From contig NZ_VNIP01000011.1 of assembly GCF_008370325.1 (NCBI RefSeq), positions 310,001 to 374,000 on the forward strand: DNA of 64,000 nucleotides. Direction: 5' to 3'. Positions 16,079-23,899 of this stretch are shown one piece after another. Under the pieces are notes generated by a model, which ran no database searches, was not told where the DNA came from, and was given only the letters and a program-made list of their open reading frames with translations. A program made the translations under genes and the position numbers. The DNA is from Martinezella tropici (GTDB lineage Bacteria; Pseudomonadota; Alphaproteobacteria; Rhizobiales; Rhizobiaceae). The number at the start of each line of letters is the position of its first letter. Position 1 is the first letter of the stretch.

Positions 16079-16699
16079 ATGAGCTCGAAAGACGCTATCG
16101 CAAGCCTGCTGTCCGACACCGCGGATCTTCCGTCCTGGCAGACGACGCGCTCGACGCATCTGGTTCATGATCGCTGGCTGAAAGTCCGAGCCGACAACTG
16201 TGTAACGGCCGAGGGCGTCGAGATTGCGCCCTATTACGTGCTGGAATATCCCGATTGGGTCGAGATCGTCGCGCTTGATGCCGAGGATCATATCTATCTC
16301 GTCCAGCAGTACCGTCACGGGCTTGGCGTCGTGGCGCTCGAGCTTCCCGGCGGGGCCGTGGATGCGAACGATGCAAGCCCGGTCGAAGCGGCAGCGCGCG
16401 AGCTGCGCGAGGAAACCGGCCTCGCCTCTGCCGATTGGAACTATGTCGGCAAGCTTGCACCCAACCCGGCCACGCATACCAACTACGCGCATATCGTCAT
16501 TGCCCGCAATGTCGAGCTTGCCACCAAGCCGGCGGATGACCCGACCGAGCGCATCCGCTTGATCCGCATGCCGATCCGCCAGGCGATAGAGCTCGCGCTG
16601 GAAGGCAAGATGATCCAGGTCATCCATGTTGCGGCGCTGATCCTTGCCCTTCACAAGGCGGGCAAGTGGGACGTGCCTGCGTCATCAGGCAAGCTCTAG
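16079..16699 (+). CDS. Nudix hydrolase (ADP-ribose pyrophosphatase-like)
   Basis: A 206-residue Nudix protein. The core box reads LPGGAVDANDASPVEAAARELREETGLAS; REL-x-EE-x-G-L is intact, while the spacing before it departs from G-x5-E-x7 by insertion, as in several ADP-sugar Nudix enzymes. YLVQQYRHG before the box and the length near 200 residues fit the ADP-sugar or ADP-ribose pyrophosphatase branch rather than MutT. AGGAG at 16062-16066 supports the ATG at 16079. It follows the GT2 gene by 50 bases on the same strand and ends exactly where the convergent aminotransferase ends (16699/16700). Confidence 0.82.
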   Translation: MSSKDAIASLLSDTADLPSWQTTRSTHLVHDRWLKVRADNCVTAEGVEIAPYYVLEYPDWVEIVALDAEDHIYLVQQYRHGLGVVALELPGGAVDANDASPVEAAARELREETGLASADWNYVGKLAPNPATHTNYAHIVIARNVELATKPADDPTERIRLIRMPIRQAIELALEGKMIQVIHVAALILALHKAGKWDVPASSGKL

Positions 16700-18067
16700 T
16701 TACGATTTCACTTCCGCCCAGACGGCATCGAGAGCGCCGCGTGCAATGCGCACCATGGCATCCACTTCCTCGTGGCTGATGATCAGCGGCGGCGAGGCCA
16801 GCATGCGGTCGCCGGTGGCGCGCAGCACCAGGCCATTCGCCAGGGCATGGTTGCGAACGGCTGAGCCGATCGCATCCGGTTTCACGGAGCGGCGGCGTGT
16901 CGATTTGTCCGCGGCGAGCTGCAGGCCGCCCATGAGGCCAATGCTGACGGCTTCCCCCACCATGTCGTGATCGGCAAGGCTGCCCCAGGCACCGGCGAAA
17001 TAAGGACCGATATCGTCGCGCACGCGCTCGACCAGTCTCTCTTCTTCGATGATCCGCAGATTTTCGAGGGCGGCAGCCGCGCAGACCGGGTGGCCGGAAT
17101 AGGTGAAGCCATGATTGAACTCACCGACTTCGTTGATCAGTACATCGGCGATGCGGTCGCTCACAAGCACGCCGCCGATCGGCAGGTAGCCTGACGATAG
17201 TCCTTTGGCGATCGGCGCGAGATCAGGCTCGACGCCGAAATGCTGATGGCCGAACCATGCGCCGAGACGGCCGAAGCCGCAGATCACTTCGTCGCAGACC
17301 AGCAGAATGTTCCTTGCCTTGCAGATGCGCGCGATCTCGGGCCAGTAGGTGGATGGCGGGATAATGACGCCGCCGGCGCCCTGCACGGGCTCGGCAACGA
17401 AGGCCGCGACATTGTCCTCGCCCAGTTCGTCGATCTTGGCTTCGAGCTCGCGGGCGATCTTCAGGCCGAACTCTTCAGGAGAGAGATCGCCACCCTCGGC
17501 ATACCAATAGGGCTGGCCGATATGGACGACGCCCAAGATCGGCAGGTCGCCCTGCTCGTGCATGTACTTCATACCGCCCATGCTGGCACCGGCGACCGTC
17601 GAGCCGTGATAGCCGTTCTTGCGGGCTATGATAGTCTTCTTCGTCGGCTTGCCCACGGCAGCCCAATAAACCCTGGCCATGCGGAACCAGGTATCGTTGG
17701 CTTCGGAGCCGGAATTGGTGAAGAAGACGTGGTTGAACTGCGGCCCGGCATGGGCGCAGACTTCCTCGGCGAGAAGCGTCGCGGGCGTTGTCGTGGTGCC
17801 GAAGAAGGTGTTGTAATAGGGCAGCTCGTTCATCTGCCTCGTAACAGCATCGGCGATTTCGGTGCGGCCATAACCGATGTTCACGCACCAGAGGCCGGCA
17901 AATCCATCCAGATACTTCCGCCCTTCCGCATCGAAAATATAGACTCCCTCGCCGCGCTGGATGACGCGCGCACCATCGGCATTGAGCTTCTTCATGTCGG
18001 CGAAGGGATGAAGGTGATGGGCGGCATCGAGGGCGGCGAGATTGGAGCGGGTGGATTTATCGGACAT
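16700..18067 (-). CDS. Class III omega-aminotransferase (putrescine/polyamine-pyruvate type)
   Basis: A 455-residue PLP-dependent class III aminotransferase. Motifs are GVYIFDAEGRKYLDGFAGLWCVNIGYGR, FTNSGSEANDTWFRMAR, KNGYHGSTVAGASMGGM, LLVCDEVICGFGRLG, and APIAKGLSSGYLPIGGVLVSD with the Schiff-base lysine near residue 285. HGFTYSGHPVCAAAALENL closes the active site. The sequence pattern resembles the SpuC/omega-amino acid:pyruvate transaminases that act on putrescine, gamma-aminobutyrate or beta-alanine. It is divergent from a glutamine synthetase-like gene at 18222, which supports a polyamine-degradation context. The exact substrate remains open. Confidence 0.88.
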   Translation of the reverse strand: MSDKSTRSNLAALDAAHHLHPFADMKKLNADGARVIQRGEGVYIFDAEGRKYLDGFAGLWCVNIGYGRTEIADAVTRQMNELPYYNTFFGTTTTPATLLAEEVCAHAGPQFNHVFFTNSGSEANDTWFRMARVYWAAVGKPTKKTIIARKNGYHGSTVAGASMGGMKYMHEQGDLPILGVVHIGQPYWYAEGGDLSPEEFGLKIARELEAKIDELGEDNVAAFVAEPVQGAGGVIIPPSTYWPEIARICKARNILLVCDEVICGFGRLGAWFGHQHFGVEPDLAPIAKGLSSGYLPIGGVLVSDRIADVLINEVGEFNHGFTYSGHPVCAAAALENLRIIEEERLVERVRDDIGPYFAGAWGSLADHDMVGEAVSIGLMGGLQLAADKSTRRRSVKPDAIGSAVRNHALANGLVLRATGDRMLASPPLIISHEEVDAMVRIARGALDAVWAEVKS

Positions 18068-18221
18068 AATTTATTCGAACCCTCTTTGCGATTGGCGTCT
18101 GTCAGGCAAGCCCGTCAATGTCGCGATAATGTGCGTGGCTCCGGACCGCAACGCGGCCAGACTTGACTGAAAGCTATCTTGGTTTACGACCATGCCGTGA
18201 GCATTGGGGATTTACAAGAGC

Positions 18222-19562
18222 ATGGCGGCCGACAACGCAACCGAAGGTAACGCGCGCATCGAAGTGCTGATCTCGGACATGAACGGTCGGCTGCGAGGCA
18301 AGCAGATCCCGATTGCGGCCGAAAAGAAGGTCTGGTCCGGCGCCGTGCGGCTGCCGACCTCGACGCAATCGCTCGACATCTGGGGTTACGACAATGACGA
18401 GATTACCGGACTGTCGATGACGATCGGCGACCCCGATGGGACCTGCGTTGCCGACGAGCGCACGCTCGCCGATATGCCCTGGGCGCCACCGGGATCGAAG
18501 CAGGTGCTCGCCACCATGCATGAGCTCGACGGCAGCCCGAGCTTTCAGGATCCGCGCGCCATTCTTTCCGCAGTGATCGATCGCTACAAGGCGCTCGGCC
18601 TAACGCCCGTCATCGCGACCGAGCTGGAATTCTATCTACTTGCCGGCGACTGGCGCGATAGGGGCATCCCCTCGCCGCCGGCAGCCTTGACCTATCGGGG
18701 CGAACCGAACGGCTTTCAGCTCTACGACATGGACGCGGTCGATCTCCTCGACGATTACCTCGAAACGCTGCGCGCCTATGCAAGGGCGCAAAGGCTGCCA
18801 GCGGATGCGACGACGGCGGAATTCGGCCCGGGCCAATTCGAAGTGAACCTGCTGCATCGCCCGGACGCGCTGGCGGCGGCGGACGATTGCATCATGCTCA
18901 AGCGCGTAGCCGAGCAAGCCGCCCGCAAGCACGGCCTGAAATCGACCTGCATGGCCAAGCCCTATACCGACCATGCCGGCTCGGGATTGCATGTGCATGC
19001 CAGCATCATCGACAATCAAGGCCGCAATATCCTCGACGCGGAAGGCGGCGAACCGAAGAGGCTGAAGTCGATCTGCGCGGGGCTGCTGCAGACGCTGCAG
19101 GATGCGCAGCTGGTCTTTGCGCCCTATGCCAATTCCTATCGCCGTTTCCAGCCGGGCTCGTTTGCGCCCGTCGATCTCACCTGGGGCTTCGGCCATCGCG
19201 GCACCGCCGTGCGCATTCCCGAGAAGGATGGGCCGGGCGCACGCATCGAGCACCGTGTCGCCGGCGCGGATGCCAATCCCTATCTGATGCTGGCGGCGAT
19301 CCTCGGCGGCATGCTGCTTGGCCTTGAGAACGAACTCGATCCCGGCGAGGAAACGACGCCGTCTCATGTCCCTGCCGAAGCGCCGCGGCTGACGCATGAT
19401 TTCCTGACCGCCGTCGAGCGCTTCCGCGCCTCCGCCTTCATTGCCGACATTTTCGGAGAGCGGTATCAGAAGCTCTACGGCGATACGAAGCATAAGGAAG
19501 CGATCCGTCACCTGCGCACGGTTTCCGATTTCGATTACCGGACCTACCTGCCCCGTCTCTGA
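18222..19562 (+). CDS. Glutamine synthetase-family enzyme (gamma-glutamylpolyamine synthetase-like)
   Basis: A 446-residue type I/III glutamine synthetase-fold protein. The N-terminal beta-grasp is IEVLISDMNGRLRGKQIP. The catalytic part carries ATELEFYLL, TAEFGPGQFEVNLLH (metal Glu residues), KPYTDHAGSGLHVHASI, NSYRRFQPGSFAP and RIEHRVAGADANPYLMLAAI. It lacks the C-terminal adenylylation loop of GlnA, as in PuuA-type ligases that join glutamate to putrescine or other amines. It is divergent from a putrescine-type aminotransferase, which fits polyamine catabolism. The start is ambiguous: ATG 18222 has only a weak CAAGAG just upstream, and TTG 18204 is an in-frame alternative. Confidence 0.85.
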   Translation: MAADNATEGNARIEVLISDMNGRLRGKQIPIAAEKKVWSGAVRLPTSTQSLDIWGYDNDEITGLSMTIGDPDGTCVADERTLADMPWAPPGSKQVLATMHELDGSPSFQDPRAILSAVIDRYKALGLTPVIATELEFYLLAGDWRDRGIPSPPAALTYRGEPNGFQLYDMDAVDLLDDYLETLRAYARAQRLPADATTAEFGPGQFEVNLLHRPDALAAADDCIMLKRVAEQAARKHGLKSTCMAKPYTDHAGSGLHVHASIIDNQGRNILDAEGGEPKRLKSICAGLLQTLQDAQLVFAPYANSYRRFQPGSFAPVDLTWGFGHRGTAVRIPEKDGPGARIEHRVAGADANPYLMLAAILGGMLLGLENELDPGEETTPSHVPAEAPRLTHDFLTAVERFRASAFIADIFGERYQKLYGDTKHKEAIRHLRTVSDFDYRTYLPRL

Positions 19563-19567
19563 ATCCG

Positions 19568-20515
19568 TCAAATAGCGACGCTGTCGACGGCGCCTTCGCG
19601 CGCAACGCTGGCGGCGGTTCCTTCGCGGACCATCACCTTGAGTTCGCCGGGATGGACCTTGAGCGTCACGTCGCGCTCAAGCGGCAGGAGCTCGCCATCC
19701 ATGACGCAGTTTGCGAGGTGGCGCAGATTCGGGAAATGCAGATGCACCTCGGGCGCATGCATGACCATGACATCGTTGTTCTCGCGAACGCGGCCACGCA
19801 ACATGTCGATGGCAAGACGAGCGACGCCGAGCGGCCGCAGCGGCTTTGCGGTGTAGAAACCCAGCTCGCCGCTGCGCAGGCTGTCGGCATAAAGCAGCGC
19901 ATTGGCGCCGAAGGGATTGTTGGAAACGGAGATCGCCGAGACATGCCGGCGCTCGCGAATGCCGCCGACTTCGAAATCAACGTCGAATTCCGGCGGATTG
20001 GCGATGACGCCGAAGGCGGCGCGGGTGCTGGCGGACATCTTTCCAATGCGTGAGCGATAGGTATAGCCGTTGCGATAGCGCACCATGCGGGCATGCAGGC
20101 CGGCCGAGAACTGATGTACGAAGGCACGGCCGTTGGCGCTGCCGATATCGACATTGTCGACCTCGCCTGTCGCCAGCACGCCAAGCGTCTGCCAGATATC
20201 GAGCGGCAACCGCAGCGAGCGGGCAAAGAGATTCATGGTGCCGGCCGGAATGACGCCAAGGGCGACGCCGTTCTTCCAGGCGATGGCGGCAGCCGCCGAA
20301 ATCGTGCCATCGCCACCGCCGGCGACGATCCCGTCGATGTCATCACGCCGCGCCGCGCGCTCCATCGCCGAGACGATGTTGCGGCCCTCCACGACCACGG
20401 CCTCGAAATCGTGGCCGGCGTCGCGGAAGACCTGCTCCGCTGTCCTCTCGTAGGCCATCATGTCCGTCGTGCGGAAAGTACCGCCATCACGATTGAAAAA
20501 GCCGATCAGTTTCAT
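19568..20515 (-). CDS. Diacylglycerol/lipid kinase family protein
   Basis: A 315-residue DAGK-catalytic-domain protein. The nucleotide-binding AGGGDGTISAAAA (residues 65-77) and PAGTMNLFARSLRLPLDIWQTL are typical. The C-terminal part holds HQFSAGLHARMVRYRNGY, SVSNNPFGANALLYADSLRSGELGFY and NCVMDGELLPLERDVTLKVHPG, the last strand pattern seen in YegS/DgkB-like and eukaryotic-type lipid kinases. It phosphorylates a diacylglycerol-like or related lipid; the lipid is not identifiable. It lies 5 bases after the convergent glutamine synthetase-like gene. The ATG at 20515 is the obvious start because the domain begins MKLIGFFNRDGG. Confidence 0.85.
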   Translation of the reverse strand: MKLIGFFNRDGGTFRTTDMMAYERTAEQVFRDAGHDFEAVVVEGRNIVSAMERAARRDDIDGIVAGGGDGTISAAAAIAWKNGVALGVIPAGTMNLFARSLRLPLDIWQTLGVLATGEVDNVDIGSANGRAFVHQFSAGLHARMVRYRNGYTYRSRIGKMSASTRAAFGVIANPPEFDVDFEVGGIRERRHVSAISVSNNPFGANALLYADSLRSGELGFYTAKPLRPLGVARLAIDMLRGRVRENNDVMVMHAPEVHLHFPNLRHLANCVMDGELLPLERDVTLKVHPGELKVMVREGTAASVAREGAVDSVAI

Positions 20516-20840
20516 TGGGGCTCTCGGTTTTTCCGCAAACTTTTATTTCAGTAAGGGGCTGTAGAAGGCCCCGTGCGCTCTTTCACAAATGGTTCCGGAC
20601 GAGGCGATTTCAAGAATCGCTGTCTCTCCTCGGATTGTGCAGCGCGCACTTATGCATCATGCGATATGCTGCACTGCAGAAAATGCACGCGACAGGAGTG
20701 CCGGCCTCATCAATACTTTCGCGCGAGGCATGTTCGTGCCCTTCCAGTTCCTTATTTCGTCCTGATGCATTGAGCGCCGGATGCGGGGTTCGCTGCCTGA
20801 TCGCGGCACTTCGTCTTGGTGTGCCTCCCAAGGAGTTTCC

Positions 20841-22058
20841 GTGAGCGATATTTCCCTCGAGGCCCTCGATACCCCGACTTCCCTGGAAGCGCCGTCGCGA
20901 GCCGCCATTATGCTGGTGACCTTGGCTCTGGCCGTCGGCAGCTTCGGCATCGGCACGGGCGAATTCGTCATCATGGGACTTCTGCCCAACGTCGCCGACA
21001 CCTTCGGCGTCACCACGCCGGAAGCGGGCCATGTGATCAGCGCCTATGCGCTCGGCGTCGTCATCGGCGCGCCTGTTATCGCTGTGCTTGCCGCCAAGAT
21101 GGCGCGCCGCACGCTGCTCCTGCTGATGATGGCGATCTTTGCCGCCGGCAATATTTCCAGCGCCTTTGCGCCGACCTTCGAAAGCTTCACGGCGCTGCGC
21201 TTCATCACCGGTCTGCCGCATGGCGCCTATTTTGGCGTCGCGGCACTGGTTGCCGCCTCCATGGTGCCGGTCCACCGCCGCGTGCGTGCCGTCGGCCAGG
21301 TCATGCTTGGTCTCACGATCGCGACGCTGATCGGCACTCCGATCGCGACTTTCCTTGGGCAGCTTCTGAATTGGCGCGCAGCCTTCATGATGGTTGGTGC
21401 TATCGGCCTCACCACCATGCTGCTCATCGCCCTCTTCCTGCCGAAGGATAAGGTCGAGGAAGGCGCCAGCATCACCCGCGAACTTGGCGCCCTGAAGCGC
21501 ATCCAGGTCTGGCTTTCGCTTGGAGTCGCCGCGGTCGGTTTCGGCGGCATGTTCTCCATCTTCAGCTATGTCGCGACGACGACGACCGAAGTGGCCGGCC
21601 TCGGCTCCGCCATGGTGCCGGTCGTACTTGCGCTCTTCGGCATCGGCATGAATGTCGGCAACATCGTCGGTTCGCGCCTCGGCGACATCTCGATCAAGGG
21701 CACGATCGGCGGCATGATGATCTTCAACATCATCGTCATGACGCTCTTCTCGCTGACATCAGCCAATCCCGTCATGCTCTGCATCTGTGTCTTCCTGATC
21801 GGCTGCGGCTTTGCCGCCTGCCCTGCCGTGCAGACCCGGCTCATGGATGTCGCCGCGGATGCGCAGACGCTTGCCGCAGCCTCCAATCACTCCGCCTTCA
21901 ACATCGCTAATGCACTCGGCGCCTGGCTCGGCGGCCTGGTAATCTCATGGGGCTTTACGGCTGCCGCCACCGGCTATGTCGGCGCGGTTCTTTCCATCGG
22001 CGGTCTGGCGGTGTTCGCCCTTTCAGTTGGCCTGGAGCGCCGCGCCGGGCGCGCATGA
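20841..22058 (+). CDS. MFS exporter, AraJ/drug-efflux type
   Basis: A 405-residue twelve-helix major facilitator. The first half has SFGIGTGEFVIMGLLPNVADTFGV, AYALGVVIGAPVIAVLAAKMARRTLLLLMMAIFAAGN (motif A region), LRFITGLPHGAYFGVAALVAASMV and GLTIATLIGTPIATFLGQLLNWRAAF (motif C-like). These match the DHA1/AraJ group of sugar or drug exporters. The start is GTG at 20841 with AAGGAG at 20830-20835. The last 36 bases overlap the end of the convergent HxlR regulator. Its own regulator is not evident; the substrate is unknown. Confidence 0.87.
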   Translation: MSDISLEALDTPTSLEAPSRAAIMLVTLALAVGSFGIGTGEFVIMGLLPNVADTFGVTTPEAGHVISAYALGVVIGAPVIAVLAAKMARRTLLLLMMAIFAAGNISSAFAPTFESFTALRFITGLPHGAYFGVAALVAASMVPVHRRVRAVGQVMLGLTIATLIGTPIATFLGQLLNWRAAFMMVGAIGLTTMLLIALFLPKDKVEEGASITRELGALKRIQVWLSLGVAAVGFGGMFSIFSYVATTTTEVAGLGSAMVPVVLALFGIGMNVGNIVGSRLGDISIKGTIGGMMIFNIIVMTLFSLTSANPVMLCICVFLIGCGFAACPAVQTRLMDVAADAQTLAAASNHSAFNIANALGAWLGGLVISWGFTAAATGYVGAVLSIGGLAVFALSVGLERRAGRA

Positions 22059-22427
22059 GGCTCCAGCCGCCATCAGCTGCTGGCGACCGTCACCGCAGAA
22101 GACATTCTCCTCGCCCCATACCGCCATCGCCTTGATGATCGGCCCCAGGCTGGCGCCAAGCGGCGTCAGCGCATACTCGACATGTGGCGGCACCACCGGA
22201 AAGACGGTGCGTGACACCAGTCCTGATTCTTCCAATTCCCGCAATTGCTTCGTCAGCATGCGCTGCGTCACCGACGGCAGCTTGCGGCGGATTTCGTTGA
22301 AGCGCAGCGTTCCCTCCATGAGGTGAAACAGGATCACGCCCTTCCATTTGCCGTCGAGAAGGCTCAGCGTCGCCTCGACCGGACAACCTGGAAAATTTCC
22401 GACGAGCTTGGAGCGGGGAAGTGACAT
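22023..22427 (-). CDS. HxlR-family regulator, probable redox/quinone sensor
   Basis: A 134-residue winged-helix protein of the HxlR family. NFPGCPVEATLSLLDGKWKGVILFHLMEGTLRFNEIRRKLPSVTQRMLTKQLRELEESGLVSRTVFPVVPPHVEYALTPLG is the whole DNA-binding core. The single Cys in GCPVE near residue 14 is the position oxidised or alkylated in YodB/QorR-type regulators. It is divergent from a quinone reductase-like gene, so it is likely the repressor of that gene. The start at 22427 (MSLPRSKLVG) follows AAAGGAT. A TGTAC-n4-GTACA palindrome lies 16 bases upstream. Its 3' end overlaps the MFS gene. Confidence 0.88.
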   Translation of the reverse strand: MSLPRSKLVGNFPGCPVEATLSLLDGKWKGVILFHLMEGTLRFNEIRRKLPSVTQRMLTKQLRELEESGLVSRTVFPVVPPHVEYALTPLGASLGPIIKAMAVWGEENVFCGDGRQQLMAAGASCAPGAALQAN

Positions 22428-22442
22428 CGACAGTATCCTTTT

Positions 22443-22456
22443 TGTACCTACGTACA
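22443..22456. promoter_or_regulatory. Candidate HxlR operator
   Basis: TGTACCTACGTACA: perfect 5-bp arms around a 4-base spacer, in the 104-base gap between the divergent HxlR and oxidoreductase starts. Position and symmetry fit an operator used by the HxlR dimer to repress both genes. Confidence 0.6.
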
Positions 22457-22531
22457 GAAATTGTGCATTCTTGCGCCTCTTGAGGATAATGCGCATCTAG
22501 CCTCTGTGCAACAAACCGAGGAGTTTCTCCC

Positions 22532-23545
22532 ATGCGCGCAGTCGCCTACAAGCAACCACAACCCATCTCCGCAGAGACATCGTTGATCGACATCGAGCTG
22601 CCGACGCCCGAGGCAAAGGGCCGTGACCTGCTGGTCGAAGTGAAGGCGGTTTCCGTCAATCCGGTCGATATCAAGGTCCGCGCCAACGTCGCCCCGTCCG
22701 AGGGCGAGTACAAGATCATCGGCTGGGACGCGGCCGGCATCGTCAAGGCGGTCGGGCCTGAGGTCACGATGTTCAAGCCGGGAGACGAAGTCTTCTATGC
22801 GGGCGCCATCAACCGTGATGGGTCGAATGCCGAATTCCATCTCGTCGACGAGCGCATCGTCGGCACAAAGCCGAAGAGCTTGGATTTTCCGTCGGCCGCC
22901 GCACTGCCGCTGACCTCGATCACCGCCTATGAGGTGCTGTTTGACCGGCTGAAGGTGCAGGACCCCGTACCCGGCGCCGCCAATGCCGTCCTCATCATCG
23001 GCGGGGCCGGCGGCGTCGGATCGATCGCCATCCAGATCGCCCGCGCGCTGACCGATCTCACCATCATCGCAACGGCATCCCGCCCGGAAACGCAGGCCTG
23101 GGCCAAGGAGCTCGGTGCCCATCACGTCATCGATCATTCGAAGCCGCTTGCGCCGCAGATCGAGGCGCTCGGCATCGGCGCCCCGGCCTTCGTCTTCTCG
23201 ACGACCAACACCTTGGATCACATCGGTTCAATCGCCGAAGCCATCGCGCCGCAAGGCCGATTTGCCCTCATCGACGATCCGAAGACGCTCGATGTCGTGC
23301 CCTTCAAGTGGAAGGCGATATCGATCCATTGGGAGATGATGTTCACCCGCCCCCTCTACAACACGGCCGACATGATCGAGCAGCACAAGCTGCTGACCCA
23401 GGTCGCGGAGCTGGTGGATGCGGGCAGGATCCGCTCGACCCTTACGGAGACCGCGGGCACGATCAATGCCGCCAATCTGAAGAAGGCGCATGCCCTCGTC
23501 GAGACCGGCAAGATGAAGGGCAAGGTCGTTCTCGCAGGTTTCTGA
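22532..23545 (+). CDS. Zinc-independent MDR-superfamily alcohol dehydrogenase / quinone oxidoreductase
   Basis: A 337-residue medium-chain dehydrogenase/reductase. The GroES-like N-domain reads VEVKAVSVNPVDIKVRANVAPSEG and GWDAAGIVKAVGPEVTMFKPGDEVFYAG. The Rossmann part has VLIIGGAGGVGSIAIQIARAL (residues 150-170) followed by TASRPETQAWAKELGAHHVIDH. The structural-zinc cysteines are absent, and the VNPVDIKVR run is typical of NADPH:quinone reductase-like members. It probably reduces quinones or reactive enones. The binding site CGAGGAG at 22518-22524 supports the ATG. It is divergent from HxlR and followed by a terminator at 23570. Confidence 0.88.
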   Translation: MRAVAYKQPQPISAETSLIDIELPTPEAKGRDLLVEVKAVSVNPVDIKVRANVAPSEGEYKIIGWDAAGIVKAVGPEVTMFKPGDEVFYAGAINRDGSNAEFHLVDERIVGTKPKSLDFPSAAALPLTSITAYEVLFDRLKVQDPVPGAANAVLIIGGAGGVGSIAIQIARALTDLTIIATASRPETQAWAKELGAHHVIDHSKPLAPQIEALGIGAPAFVFSTTNTLDHIGSIAEAIAPQGRFALIDDPKTLDVVPFKWKAISIHWEMMFTRPLYNTADMIEQHKLLTQVAELVDAGRIRSTLTETAGTINAANLKKAHALVETGKMKGKVVLAGF

Positions 23546-23569
23546 GCGATCGGCATTCATGCCAAGTCA

Positions 23570-23592
23570 GGCCGGGCGAATGTCGTCCGGCC
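23570..23592 (+). terminator. Terminator after the oxidoreductase gene
   Basis: GGCCGGGCGA (23570-23579), loop atg, TCGTCCGGCC (23583-23592): a 10-bp stem with one G-T pair, followed by GCTTTGTTTT. It separates this gene from the mgtE leader. Confidence 0.7.
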
Positions 23593-23899
23593 GCTTTGTT
23601 TTAACGCATTTGCACCAGGTTTTGTTGCATCGCAAAAATTTGCAGCCGCCTAAACAAAATTTTATCGCAGGATCGAGTGTTTAGGCACGTCCGCCTCTTG
23701 ACTTTTCATGCCTTCGGCGCGACTTCTCCGCACGTGGGGAACAGCGTTTTCCATACCGATCAACCGGAGTCATCTTTCGATGCCTAGCGACAGTAGTAGT
23801 CGATTGCCTTTGCCGTCAGTAGCATTCGTGCAGTAACCGACTCCTGTCGGCTCGCCACGATCCGCTACGACGGCGGATCGACCGGAAAGGCGAGCTATA
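23593..23899 (+). promoter_or_regulatory. Long structured leader of mgtE
   Basis: About 300 bases without a conventional gene but with several perfect inverted repeats. GCCTAAAC/GTTTAGGC lies at 23648-23655 and 23679-23686. CCGAC-tcct-GTCGG lies at 23837-23850. CGATCCGC-tacgacg-GCGGATCG (23858-23880) lies inside GCTCGCC/GGCGAGC (23850-23856 and 23889-23895). The outermost 3' arm takes up the last two G of the Shine-Dalgarno stretch GGAAAGG, nine bases before the mgtE ATG. The arrangement looks like translational control by RNA structure. I do not recognise a known M-box. Confidence 0.55.
23780..23836 (+). CDS. Possible leader peptide upstream of mgtE
   Basis: ATG 23780 with GGAG at 23766-23769 opens an 18-codon frame: MPSDSSSRLPLPSVAFVQ, stop TAA at 23834. 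It has three prolines, two in LPLP, and one acidic residue, loosely like Salmonella MgtL, whose proline-rich translation couples Mg2+ or proline supply to mgtA expression. The stop abuts the 23837-23850 hairpin, so a ribosome finishing or stalling here would change the downstream folding. Short frames arise by chance; the position and binding site are the support. Confidence 0.4.
   Translation: MPSDSSSRLPLPSVAFVQ

Noticed and set aside
23593..23899. A classical M-box (ykoK) riboswitch upstream of mgtE
   Set aside because: I could not match the conserved M-box core; the stems seen are different, so the leader is reported without a known riboswitch name.
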